From: Clavibacter tessellarius
GTDB lineage: Bacteria > Actinomycetota > Actinomycetes > Actinomycetales > Microbacteriaceae
Direction: 5' to 3'
Assembly: GCF_001618005.1 (NCBI RefSeq)
Contig: NZ_LQXA01000061.1
Span: 1-64,000 of the forward strand
Length of the DNA stretch: 64,000 bases
Below are positions 53,364-60,898 of this stretch, one piece after another (position 1 is the stretch's first letter; each line of letters starts with the position of its first letter). A model generated the notes under the pieces. The model was not told the origin of the DNA. It searched no databases and saw only the letters and a list, made by a program, of their open reading frames with translations. The position numbers were made by a program, and so were the translations under genes.

Positions 53364-54351
53364 GCGGGCGCGGCGCGACGGTCTCGACGCGGTGTCGGCG
53401 GGCCCACCACCCGGTGAGGAGGGCGGATCCGAGCACCACGGCCATCGGCAGGATCATGAACGGGCCGCCGGTGCCGTCGCTGCGGTCCAGCGACTCGGAC
53501 ATCTGGCCGAGGAGCGCCGTGGGGATGAACAGCAGCGTGTTGTTGAGCGCGTGGATGAGCACGGGCGCCTCGAGGCCGCCGGTCAGCCGTGCGGAGATCG
53601 TGGCCGAGATGCCGAACACGAAGTAGTAGGCGATGAGCCACGGGTCCTCGGCGAGGTGGGCGAGCGCGAAGAGGGAGCTGGCGACGATGGCACCGACGAC
53701 GAGCGCGACCCGCGTGTCGCGGAACCAGGATCCGACCGAGCGCTGCACGAGGCCGCGGAAGCCGTACTCCTCGCCCGCCGACTGCAGCGGGGTCGTGAGC
53801 AGCACGATGACGAGGAACGCGACCACCTCGCCGTCGACGCGGATCTCGCCGGTGGGGTCGAGCGCGAACGTGACCGCGATGTAGACGAGGAAGACCGGCG
53901 CGATCACCAGCGCGACGCGGCCGAGCCAACGCCAGCGGAAGCGGCCGACGACGGACGACAGCGTGCCCATGCGCACGCCGAAGAGCCAGCGCTGGAGGAG
54001 CATCGAGACGGGGATGAGGGCCGCGAGCGAGAGGTTGGTGGCCAGCATGATGACGGGCGTCATGGTCTCGAGCGACGACGCGTCCGACGCGTCGAGGCGG
54101 CCCGTGGCGAACTCGATGCCGAAGGCGACGAGGCCGAAGACGAGCGACAGGACGAAGAAGGCGACGGCGCCGAGGACGAGCGCGACGACGCCGCGCCACG
54201 GACCGCCGGTGTCGCGGAGGCCGTGGTGGTACGGCACGGGCGGGCGCTCGGGGAGCGGCGGCAGGGCCGGCGGCGCGGGGACCGGGAAGCCGACGGCCGC
54301 GGCCCCGGTCGTCGACGGCGGGGCGGGGGGCATCGGCTCCGGTGCGCTCAT
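53245..54351 (-). CDS. CPBP-family intramembrane metalloprotease
   Basis: The 368-residue protein has a Pro-rich cytoplasmic N-terminus (~45 residues) and about eight helices. The active-site motifs are SAGEEYGFRGLV (EExxxR), FALAHLAEDPW and LIHALNNTLLF (HxxxN). CPBP proteases cut membrane proteins or process bacteriocins and prenylated peptides; the target is unknown. The start is leaderless. Its C-terminus overlaps the GNAT gene tail to tail. Confidence 0.88.
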   Translation of the reverse strand: MSAPEPMPPAPPSTTGAAAVGFPVPAPPALPPLPERPPVPYHHGLRDTGGPWRGVVALVLGAVAFFVLSLVFGLVAFGIEFATGRLDASDASSLETMTPVIMLATNLSLAALIPVSMLLQRWLFGVRMGTLSSVVGRFRWRWLGRVALVIAPVFLVYIAVTFALDPTGEIRVDGEVVAFLVIVLLTTPLQSAGEEYGFRGLVQRSVGSWFRDTRVALVVGAIVASSLFALAHLAEDPWLIAYYFVFGISATISARLTGGLEAPVLIHALNNTLLFIPTALLGQMSESLDRSDGTGGPFMILPMAVVLGSALLTGWWARRHRVETVAPRPLTAKEQLQERQRAWWDEERRRQETIAAWPAPTGPAAPSA

Positions 54352-54357
54352 GCGGCA

Positions 54358-54363
54358 AAGGTA
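54358..54363 (-). promoter_or_regulatory. Leaderless promoter of the CPBP gene
   Basis: On the minus strand TACCTT (54363 to 54358) is six bases before the ATG at 54351. Confidence 0.6.
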
Positions 54364-54483
54364 CCGGGGCACGGCTGCGCGGACATCCACCCGAGGGTGG
54401 AGGGCGCGCGGCGGAGGGGCGGGGTCGCGCGCGACCGGCGGCGGCCCGTGCCGCGTACGGTGGACCGGACGAGAGGCGCACCG

Positions 54484-54681
54484 ATGCAGCAGGATCAGGA
54501 CCGACCCGAGGACTTCGACGAGAAGCGGCACGAGCAGCTCACCACGGCCCCGAAGGCGGTGGAGTCGGATGCGGCGCCGCGCGTCGACGTGTCGGAGCCG
54601 GAGGACGGCGTGACGCGGATCGACGTGGCGGAGACCGCGTCGGTGCGGCCGGGGAAGCCCACGCCGACGCGCGACGCGTGA
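54484..54681 (+). CDS. Small acidic hydrophilic protein, unknown function
   Basis: A 65-residue charged protein (MQQDQDRPEDFDEKRHEQL, ending PGKPTPTRDA) with no hydrophobic segment, probably disordered. GAGAGG and TACGGT (54455-54460) upstream support expression. It overlaps the next gene by GTGA. Confidence 0.6.
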   Translation: MQQDQDRPEDFDEKRHEQLTTAPKAVESDAAPRVDVSEPEDGVTRIDVAETASVRPGKPTPTRDA

Positions 54682-55694
54682 GCGCCGCGGAGGCCGGGCG
54701 AGCGGCGGCCGGAGCGCGGGAGCCGCGCGACGTGCTCGTGCTCGGCGGCACCGCGTGGATCGGCCGGCTCGTCGCCGAGCGCCTGGTGGCGCGCGGCGAC
54801 CGGGTGACGTGCCTCGCGCGCGGCGCCTCGGGATCCGCTCCCGCGGGAGCGCGGCACGTCGTCGCCGACCGCGACGGCGACGACGCCTACGACGCGGTGG
54901 CGTCTGCGGACTGGGACGAGGTCGTCGACCTCACCTCCTCGGCCGCGCACGCGCGCGCCGCGGTGGCGGCGCTCGCCGACCGGGCCCGGCACTGGACCCT
55001 CGTGAGCACCGTGTCGGTGTACGCGTCCTTCGAGCGCGCGGGCGACGACGAGTCGGCGGCGGTCGTGGATCCGGTGGACCTCGACGAGTACGGCCAGGCC
55101 AAGGTCGCGGCCGAGCGCGCGGTGACCGCAGCGCTCGCCGGACGCCGCATGATCGTGCGCCCCGGCCTCATGGCGGGTCCGGGCGACGACAGCGACCGGT
55201 TCGGGTACTGGCCGGCGCGGTTCGCGCTCGCGGGCGACGGGCCGGTGCTCGTGCCCGACGCGTCCGACCGCCGGGTGCAGGTGATCGACGCGCGCGATCT
55301 CGCCGACCTCGTCGTGGAGGTCGGCGTCCGCGGGCTCGACGGCGTGGTGGACGCGGTGGGGGAGAGCGTGCCGCTCGCGGAGGCGCTGGACCTCGCGGCG
55401 GACGCCGCGGGATCCACGGGCGAGCGGGTCGTCGTCTCGGACGCGCGGCTGGCGGATGCGGGCGTGCGGCACTGGGCCGGCCCGCGGTCGCTGCCGCTGT
55501 GGCTGCCGCGCGAGGCGGGCGGGATGCTGGCCCGGAGCGACGCGGGCATCCGGGCGCTGGGCGTCGCGCGTCGCCCGCTCGCCGAGACGATGCGCGACGT
55601 GCTGGCGGACGAGCGGGACCGCGGGGTCGACCGGGCGCGGCGGTCCGGGCTCACGCGCGACGAGGAGCTCGCGGTCCTCTCCGACCTGCGCTGA
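54678..55694 (+). CDS. NAD-dependent epimerase/dehydratase-like protein
   Basis: The 338-residue extended SDR protein starts with VLVLGGTAWIGRLVAERL (dinucleotide fold with GGTAWIG). The catalytic Tyr-x-x-x-Lys is seen as EYGQAKVAAERAV. Later LVSTVSVYASF and VIDARDLADLVVE fit reductases and epimerases that act on sugar nucleotides or other carbonyls. Substrate unknown. Confidence 0.82.
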   Translation: MSAAEAGRAAAGAREPRDVLVLGGTAWIGRLVAERLVARGDRVTCLARGASGSAPAGARHVVADRDGDDAYDAVASADWDEVVDLTSSAAHARAAVAALADRARHWTLVSTVSVYASFERAGDDESAAVVDPVDLDEYGQAKVAAERAVTAALAGRRMIVRPGLMAGPGDDSDRFGYWPARFALAGDGPVLVPDASDRRVQVIDARDLADLVVEVGVRGLDGVVDAVGESVPLAEALDLAADAAGSTGERVVVSDARLADAGVRHWAGPRSLPLWLPREAGGMLARSDAGIRALGVARRPLAETMRDVLADERDRGVDRARRSGLTRDEELAVLSDLR

Positions 55695-55713
55695 CGGGAC
55701 CCGCGCCCGCACG

Positions 55714-55758
55714 CACGAGCGCCGCGCACCGTCCGGGGACGGGTGCGCGGCGCTCGTG
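55714..55758. terminator. Bidirectional terminator between the epimerase-like gene and hxlA
   Basis: 55714-55730 and 55742-55758 are exact 17-bp reverse complements around an 11-base loop between convergent genes. Confidence 0.78.
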
Positions 55759-55773
55759 GTTCGCGCGGGTGGA

Positions 55774-56397
55774 TCAGCGGATCGCGGCCCGCAGCTCGGC
55801 GGCGGCCGCGGCCGGGTCGTCGGCCGAGTAGATCGCGCCGCCGGCGACGGCGACCACGGCGCCCGCGTCCTGGACGTCGCCGATGGTGCCGGGCTTCACG
55901 CCGCCCGCGACGGAGAACGCCACGCCGGACGCCTTGCCCGCCTCGAGGAGGTCGCCGAACGTGTAGCCGTCCTCCGCCTGCTCGTCGAGGCCCGCGTGCA
56001 TCTCCACGAACTCGGCCCCGAGCTCGGTGACCTCCTTCGCGCGCGTCGCCTTGTCGGCGACGCCGATGAGGTCGACGACGATGCCCTTGCCGTGCTTCTT
56101 CGCGGCCTTCACGGCGCCCGCGATGGTGCTGTCACCGGCGACGCCGAGGACGGTCACGAGGTCGGCCCCCGCGGAGAACGCGATGTCGGCCTCGAGCTCG
56201 CCGGCGTCCATCGTCTTGAGGTCGGCGAAGACGATCTTGTCGGGGTGCGCCTCCTTGATCGCGGTGATCGCGGAGAGGCCCTCGGCCTTGATGAGGGGGG
56301 TGCCCAGCTCGATGATGTCGACGTGCGGCGCGGCCTTGCCGGCCAGCTCGAGCGCGTCCTTCGTCGTGAGCACGTCCATGGCTACCTGGAGCTTCAT
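55774..56397 (-). CDS. hxlA: 3-hexulose-6-phosphate synthase
   Basis: The 207-residue TIM-barrel aldolase condenses formaldehyde with ribulose-5-phosphate. The N-terminus MKLQVAMDVLTTKDALELAG, DIIELGTPLIKAEGL, FADLKTMDAGELEADIAFSA (Mg site DxKxxD) and SVAGGVKPGTI match the HPS/KGPDC family. With hxlB next to it this is the ribulose monophosphate route, which in non-methylotrophs removes formaldehyde. GAAGAGGAA precedes the ATG. Confidence 0.94.
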   Translation of the reverse strand: MKLQVAMDVLTTKDALELAGKAAPHVDIIELGTPLIKAEGLSAITAIKEAHPDKIVFADLKTMDAGELEADIAFSAGADLVTVLGVAGDSTIAGAVKAAKKHGKGIVVDLIGVADKATRAKEVTELGAEFVEMHAGLDEQAEDGYTFGDLLEAGKASGVAFSVAGGVKPGTIGDVQDAGAVVAVAGGAIYSADDPAAAAAELRAAIR

Positions 56398-56456
56398 GCG
56401 GTTCCTCTTCCTGTCGTGATGCGTGTCGGGGTGGTGGGGGATCGGGTGACCGTCGG

Positions 56457-57077
56457 TCACTCGAGGTTCGCGTGGCGCGGCCACAGGTCGTCGGCCGAGA
56501 GGCCGGACGCCTGCCACAGCGCGTGGAACACGGCGTCGCCGACGAGCGCGACGGAGAGCTCGAAGAGCCCGCCCGCGTACTGCTCGGAGACCGTGCCGCC
56601 GTGGTCCTGCTTGGCGGCCGCGGGGATCAGCACGGTCACGTCCGCGAGGCCGGCGAGCGGCGAATCGTCCGCCGTCGTGAGCGCGACGATGCGGGCGCCG
56701 ACCTCGTGCGCGATCTCGGCGGCGCTGACGATGCCGGCCGTGGTGCCGGAGCCGCTCGCGACGAGGAGGACGTCGCCCTCCTCGATCGCGGGCGACGTGC
56801 CCTCGCCGACGACGTGCGCGTGGAGACCGAGGTGCATGAACCGCATGGCGGTCATGCGGAGCGCGAGGCCCGAGCGGCCGGCGCCGAGCGCGAAGACGCG
56901 GCGGCCGTCGCGGATCACGCGGGCGGCCTCGTCGAGGCGCTCCGCGAGGTCCGGGTCCGTCAGCGCGCGGGCGACGCGGGTGTTCTCGTCGGAGATGAGC
57001 GTGAGGGCCGCGGCCACGTCGACGGGGGCGTCGCCGGTCGGGCGGGGGTCGGGCGTCGTGTTCGTCATCGTGTCCAT
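56457..57077 (-). CDS. hxlB: 6-phospho-3-hexuloisomerase
   Basis: The 206-residue SIS-domain enzyme isomerises hexulose-6-phosphate to fructose-6-phosphate. VFALGAGRSGLALRMTAMRF, HVVGEGTSPAIEEGDVLLVA and SGSGTTAGIVSAAEIAHEVG are the phosphosugar-binding blocks. It is the first gene of the hxlB-hxlA transcript, 59 bases from hxlA. Start is ATG 57077, with ATG 57068 as an alternative; neither has a clear ribosome site. Confidence 0.93.
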   Translation of the reverse strand: MDTMTNTTPDPRPTGDAPVDVAAALTLISDENTRVARALTDPDLAERLDEAARVIRDGRRVFALGAGRSGLALRMTAMRFMHLGLHAHVVGEGTSPAIEEGDVLLVASGSGTTAGIVSAAEIAHEVGARIVALTTADDSPLAGLADVTVLIPAAAKQDHGGTVSEQYAGGLFELSVALVGDAVFHALWQASGLSADDLWPRHANLE

Positions 57078-57105
57078 GGTGGCCGCGCCGCGGCGTGCGC
57101 GCTGC

Positions 57106-57176
57106 CCACCCGACGGGTGGATCCGCCTACCCGTCCGGGCAGGTGCCGCTCGCCACGGCCGCACTTCCGGGTGGGC
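57106..57176. promoter_or_regulatory. Three related GGGTGG-type sites in the hxlB/regulator intergenic region
   Basis: Site 1 is the perfect palindrome CCACCCG-A-CGGGTGG at 57106-57120. Site 2 is CCTACCCG-TC-CGGGCAGG at 57126-57143, palindromic with one mismatch. Site 3 is the half site CCGGGTGGGC at 57167-57176, at the expected -35 position of the regulator gene. They are plausible binding sites for the LuxR-type protein encoded to the right. Confidence 0.6.
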
Positions 57177-57177
57177 G

Positions 57178-57189
57178 TACGGTGGCAGG
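57178..57189 (+). promoter_or_regulatory. Leaderless promoter of the kinase-like/LuxR regulator
   Basis: TACGGT (57178-57183) is followed by GGCAGG and the ATG at 57190. Confidence 0.6.
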
Positions 57190-58503
57190 ATGCCGTCCCG
57201 GACCCACCCTGCCTCGCCCGCCGCCCGTCCGTCCGCGCTCGCCGCCGCCGGCGCGGTCGGCCTCCTCGACGGCCTGCACGACGCGCTCGCCGCCCCGTTG
57301 CAGGAGGTGGCCGGCGCCCTGTCGACGCTGCTGCAGCCGGTGGTCGCGCATCGCGCGCTCGTGATCTTCACGGAGGACTGCACGGGCCGCCCGCGCAAGA
57401 AGGCCGGCGAGGCGGAGGTGGTCGAGAACGTGACCATCGCCGAGCTCGACGGGATCCTCGCGAGCCTCGCGGCAGGATCCGACGACGACGGCTCCGCCTG
57501 GGCCGTCGAGCACCCGGTCGGCGGACGCCCGCGCACTGTCGCCGCCTGGCGCGCCGACACGGGCGCGCTCCTCGTCCTCGTGGATCCCGTCGCCGCGCAC
57601 GACGACGTGCCCGCCGCCCGCGAGCTGGTGCGCGCGCTCTGGCGGAGCGTGGCCCACGGGATCCGTCAGCAGGTCGCCGCGGCCCCGCCCGCCTACCTCG
57701 CGGAGGCCCGCGCGGTCTCCTCGGAGCGCGCCCGCGTGGTCGCCGAGCTCGGCGACGCGCACGCCACGACCCTCGAGTCGCTGCTCGCGGTGCTGCGCTC
57801 CTCCCGCACGGGCGACGCGGCCGCGCGCCAGACCGCCGCCGACCTCGCGACCAACGCCATGGTCGAGCTGCGAGCAGCGAGCGATCGCGACCGCTCGCTC
57901 GGCGAGGAGCCCGTCGCGCGCGCCTTCGCCCGGCTGCGCGACGACCTCCGCCCGCTCGTGCGCTTCCGCGACCTCGACGTGCAGTTCGTCGAGCCGCCCG
58001 TCGACGGCCGCGCGCTGCCGGGCGAGGTCGCGCACGCGGGCCGGGCCATCGTCCGCGGCGCCGTGCTCGCGCTGGTGGAGGAGCCGGACGTGACGCGCGT
58101 GCGCATCCAGTGGGACTGCGACGGCAGCAACCTCCTCGTCGGGATCCGCGACGACGGCGCAGGATCCACCACCGCCGACCTCGACGCGCTCCGCCGCCTC
58201 ACCGACCGGGTCGCCGCGCTCGACGGCACGCTGGAGGTGACGGCGACGCCCGGCTGGGGGTCCGAGATCGCCGTGCGCCTGCCGCTCGACGCGCCCGCCG
58301 CGGGCCTCGACGCTGCGGGGGAGGCGGGCCTCAGCGCACGCGAGCGGGAGGTGCTCGCGCTCGTCGCCGGCGGATCCCGCAACCGCGCCATCGCCGCCTC
58401 CCTGGGGATCAGCGAGAACACAGTGAAGTTCCACGTCGCGAACCTGCTGCGGAAGATGGGCGCCTCCACCCGCGCGGAGCTCGCGGGGCTCGTGCGGGGC
58501 TGA
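57190..58503 (+). CDS. Fusion regulator: histidine-kinase-like module with LuxR DNA-binding domain
   Basis: The 437-residue protein has an N-terminal ~170-residue sensor-like region of unknown fold (with VIFTEDCTGRPRKKAGEAE). A NarX/DesK-type dimerisation segment follows (SERARVVAELGDAHATTLES), where the phospho-acceptor His of ELHD is Gly188. Next is an ATPase domain with LLVGIRDDGAGS and ATPGWGSEIAVRLPL, then a LuxR helix-turn-helix (LSAREREVLALVAGGSRNRA, GISENTVKFHVANLLRKMGA) at ~375-437. It cannot signal by normal phospho-transfer and probably couples ligand or ATP binding to DNA binding. It is divergent from hxlBA and likely controls it. Confidence 0.85.
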   Translation: MPSRTHPASPAARPSALAAAGAVGLLDGLHDALAAPLQEVAGALSTLLQPVVAHRALVIFTEDCTGRPRKKAGEAEVVENVTIAELDGILASLAAGSDDDGSAWAVEHPVGGRPRTVAAWRADTGALLVLVDPVAAHDDVPAARELVRALWRSVAHGIRQQVAAAPPAYLAEARAVSSERARVVAELGDAHATTLESLLAVLRSSRTGDAAARQTAADLATNAMVELRAASDRDRSLGEEPVARAFARLRDDLRPLVRFRDLDVQFVEPPVDGRALPGEVAHAGRAIVRGAVLALVEEPDVTRVRIQWDCDGSNLLVGIRDDGAGSTTADLDALRRLTDRVAALDGTLEVTATPGWGSEIAVRLPLDAPAAGLDAAGEAGLSAREREVLALVAGGSRNRAIAASLGISENTVKFHVANLLRKMGASTRAELAGLVRG

Positions 58504-58516
58504 CGCGGGCGGCGGG

Positions 58517-58553
58517 CGCCGGGCGAGAGACGCCGGGCGAGAGGCGCCGGGCG
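58517..58553. repeat. 14-bp tandem repeat
   Basis: CGCCGGGCGAGAGA (58517-58530), CGCCGGGCGAGAGG (58531-58544) and a partial third copy to 58553 lie just past the regulator gene. The last part, GGCGCCGGGCGCC, can form a hairpin. Confidence 0.7.
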
Positions 58554-58573
58554 CCCTCGGAGCGGGTGCGGGA

Positions 58574-58606
58574 GTTAACCCCATGGAAACCTCGGCTACG
58601 TAAGGT
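58574..58606 (+). promoter_or_regulatory. Promoter of the nucleotidase gene with PHO-like box
   Basis: On the minus strand 58591 to 58574 reads GGTTTCCATGG then GGTTAAC, two GGTT units 11 bases apart, the spacing of actinobacterial PhoP boxes. TAAGGT (58601-58606) is the likely -10, so the box covers the -35 region. PhoP control of a secreted phosphatase is plausible but unproven. Confidence 0.45.
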
Positions 58607-58652
58607 ATTGGGCATCCCCACCACCCGCCCGCCCGAACGAGGACGTCCCCGC

Positions 58653-60812
58653 ATGCGCTCTGCCCCCACCCGCCACCCGTCCGGGGCCGCGCGCTCCGGC
58701 GCCGTCCGCACGGGCGCCCTCGCCCTCGTGGCCGGTCTGTCCGCCGCCGCCCTCGGGCTCGGCGCCGCCCCCGCATCCGCCGCCGAGGGGGACGTCGCCA
58801 TCGACGTCTACTCGATCAACGACTTCCACGGCCGCCTGGAGACCACGTCGTCCACCGCGGGCGCCGCCGTCATCTCCGGCGCCTTCCAGCAGGCGAAGGC
58901 CGCCAACCCGAACAGCACGCTCATCTCCGCGGGCGACAACATCGGCGCGAGCACCTTCACCTCGCTCTCGCAGCAGGACCAGCCGACGCTCGACGCGCTC
59001 AACGCGATGGGCGTCTCCGTCTCGACCCTCGGCAACCACGAGTTCGACCAGGGCCGCGACGACGTCGACGGCCGCGTCGTCCCCGCGTCGGACTTCCCCT
59101 ACATCTCGGCGAACCTCTACGAGAAGGGCACGACGGAGCACGCGTACGCGGCGTACGACGTGCAGGACATCGGCGGCGTGCGCGTCGCGTTCGTCGGCGC
59201 CACGACCGAGTCGCTGCCGGAGCTCGTGAGCCCCGCCGGCCTCGCGACGCTCGACGTCGGCAGCGTCGTCGACTCCTCCACCGCGACCGCCCGCGCGCTC
59301 CGCGACGGCGACGACGCGAACGGCGAGGCGGACGTGGTCGTGCTCGTCGTGCACGAGGGCGCGTCCACCTCCGACGAGGCGTCCCTCACCGACGACTCGG
59401 TCTTCGGCCGCATCGTGACGGGCGTCCAGCAGGACGTCGACGCGGTGATCTCGGGCCACACGCACCTCGGCTACGACTACGAGCTGCCCGTCGCGGGCAG
59501 GGCGCTCCCGCTCCCGGTGCTGCAGACCGGCAGCTACGGCACGAACCTCGGGCACCTGTCGCTCACGGTGGATCCCGCCACGAAGGCCCTCACCTCCATC
59601 TCCTCCGAGCTCGTGCCGCTGCTCACCGCCGCGGGGAAGCCGGCGTTCCCGGCGGATCCCGCGGTGCAGCGCATCGTCGACGACGCGGTCGCGAAGGCCG
59701 AGGTCATCGGCAGCCGCACGGTCGGCGAGATCACGGGCGACATCAGGCGCGCCCGCCAGGCGGACGGCGCGGAGAACCGCGGCGGCGAGTCCACCATCGG
59801 CAACCTCGTCGCCGACGCGCAGCTGTGGGCCACGCAGGCGGACCTCGGCACGGAGATCGCCTTCATGAACCCCGGCGGCATCCGCCAGGACCTCACCGTG
59901 GCGTCCTCGGGCGCCGGCGACGCGGAGGGCGAGGTGACGTACAAGGAGGCCGCCATCGTGCAGCCGTTCGCCAACACGTTGACGACCGCGAAGATCACGG
60001 GCGCCGGGATCCGCGCGGTGCTCGAGCAGCAGTGGCAGGGCGAGGGTGCCACGCGCCCCCTCCTCAAGCTCGGCATCTCGCGCGACCTCACCTACACGTA
60101 CGACCCGACGGCCGCGCGCGGCGAGCGGATCACGGGCCTGTTCTTCCGAGGCGCGCCCGTGGATCCCGCGCGCGTCTTCACGATGGTCGCGAACAGCTTC
60201 CTCGCGGAGGGCGGCGACGGCTTCACCGAGCTCGCGAACACGACCGAGCAGAGCGACTCGGGGCGCGTCGACCTCACGGCCTTCGTCGACTACGTGACGG
60301 AGTTCTCGCCGGTCGACCCCGACTCCGCGACGCGCTCCATCGGCGTCGTCGACACGACGGGCGCGGCGCCGCGCGCGGGCCAGGAGCGCTCCTACGAGCT
60401 GTCGTCGCTCCTCGTCTCGAACGCGCCCGTGCAGGACACCGAGGTGGTCACGCTCATCGACGGCGAGGAGGTCGCGCGCACGCCGATCGACGCCGCGGTG
60501 GTCGACACGACCGACGAGCAGGGCCGCGCGAGCGTCCGGTTCACGATCCCGGCCGACCTCGCCGCGGGCGCGCACCAGCTCGCGTTCCTGCTGCCGAGCA
60601 CGGGTGCCTCGGTGCTCTTCGCGCTCGACACGGCGAGTGGATCCGTCGTCCCGTCGGGCACGGGCGTCGTGCCCGCGCCCAGCACCGAGCCGACGCTCGC
60701 GGCGACGCGATCCGAGGCGGGGCCCGTCCTCGGCACCTCGCTCGCGGCGCTCGCGCTCGGCCTCGCGCTCGTCGCGTTCCGCCGCCGCGCATCGGCGGCC
60801 GCGCGCCGCTGA
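58653..60812 (+). CDS. Secreted, membrane-anchored 5'-nucleotidase/metallophosphatase
   Basis: The 719-residue protein has a signal peptide (RTGALALVAGLSAAALGLGA, cut near APASAA), a metallophosphoesterase domain (YSINDFHGRLE, GDNIGAS, LGNHEFDQG, ISGHTHLGYDYE) and a 5'-nucleotidase C-terminal domain (FMNPGGIRQDL, GGDGFTELANT). A final Ig-like region precedes a C-terminal helix (GTSLAALALGLALVAF) with a basic tail. It should release phosphate from nucleotides outside the cell. An LPSTG occurs about 60 residues before the end, too far for a sortase signal. GAGGA precedes the ATG. Confidence 0.92.
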   Translation: MRSAPTRHPSGAARSGAVRTGALALVAGLSAAALGLGAAPASAAEGDVAIDVYSINDFHGRLETTSSTAGAAVISGAFQQAKAANPNSTLISAGDNIGASTFTSLSQQDQPTLDALNAMGVSVSTLGNHEFDQGRDDVDGRVVPASDFPYISANLYEKGTTEHAYAAYDVQDIGGVRVAFVGATTESLPELVSPAGLATLDVGSVVDSSTATARALRDGDDANGEADVVVLVVHEGASTSDEASLTDDSVFGRIVTGVQQDVDAVISGHTHLGYDYELPVAGRALPLPVLQTGSYGTNLGHLSLTVDPATKALTSISSELVPLLTAAGKPAFPADPAVQRIVDDAVAKAEVIGSRTVGEITGDIRRARQADGAENRGGESTIGNLVADAQLWATQADLGTEIAFMNPGGIRQDLTVASSGAGDAEGEVTYKEAAIVQPFANTLTTAKITGAGIRAVLEQQWQGEGATRPLLKLGISRDLTYTYDPTAARGERITGLFFRGAPVDPARVFTMVANSFLAEGGDGFTELANTTEQSDSGRVDLTAFVDYVTEFSPVDPDSATRSIGVVDTTGAAPRAGQERSYELSSLLVSNAPVQDTEVVTLIDGEEVARTPIDAAVVDTTDEQGRASVRFTIPADLAAGAHQLAFLLPSTGASVLFALDTASGSVVPSGTGVVPAPSTEPTLAATRSEAGPVLGTSLAALALGLALVAFRRRASAAARR

Positions 60813-60828
60813 CGATCGCGGATCCCCA

Positions 60829-60869
60829 GGACGGGGCGGGTGCCGGGACGACCGGCGCCCGCCCCGTCC
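60829..60869 (+). terminator. Terminator of the nucleotidase gene
   Basis: 60829-60846 pairs with 60852-60869 over 18 bases (one T-G pair) around GACGA, just before the amidase promoter. Confidence 0.78.
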
Positions 60870-60886
60870 GCGCGTCCGGCCCGGCC

Positions 60887-60898
60887 TACGCTGGACCG
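60887..60898 (+). promoter_or_regulatory. Leaderless promoter of the amidase gene
   Basis: TACGCT (60887-60892) is followed by GGACCG and the GTG at 60899. Confidence 0.6.

Noticed and set aside
60590-60620. LPSTG in the nucleotidase as a sortase anchor
   Set aside because: It is about 60 residues before the C-terminal helix, inside an Ig-like domain, whereas sorting signals lie directly before the helix.
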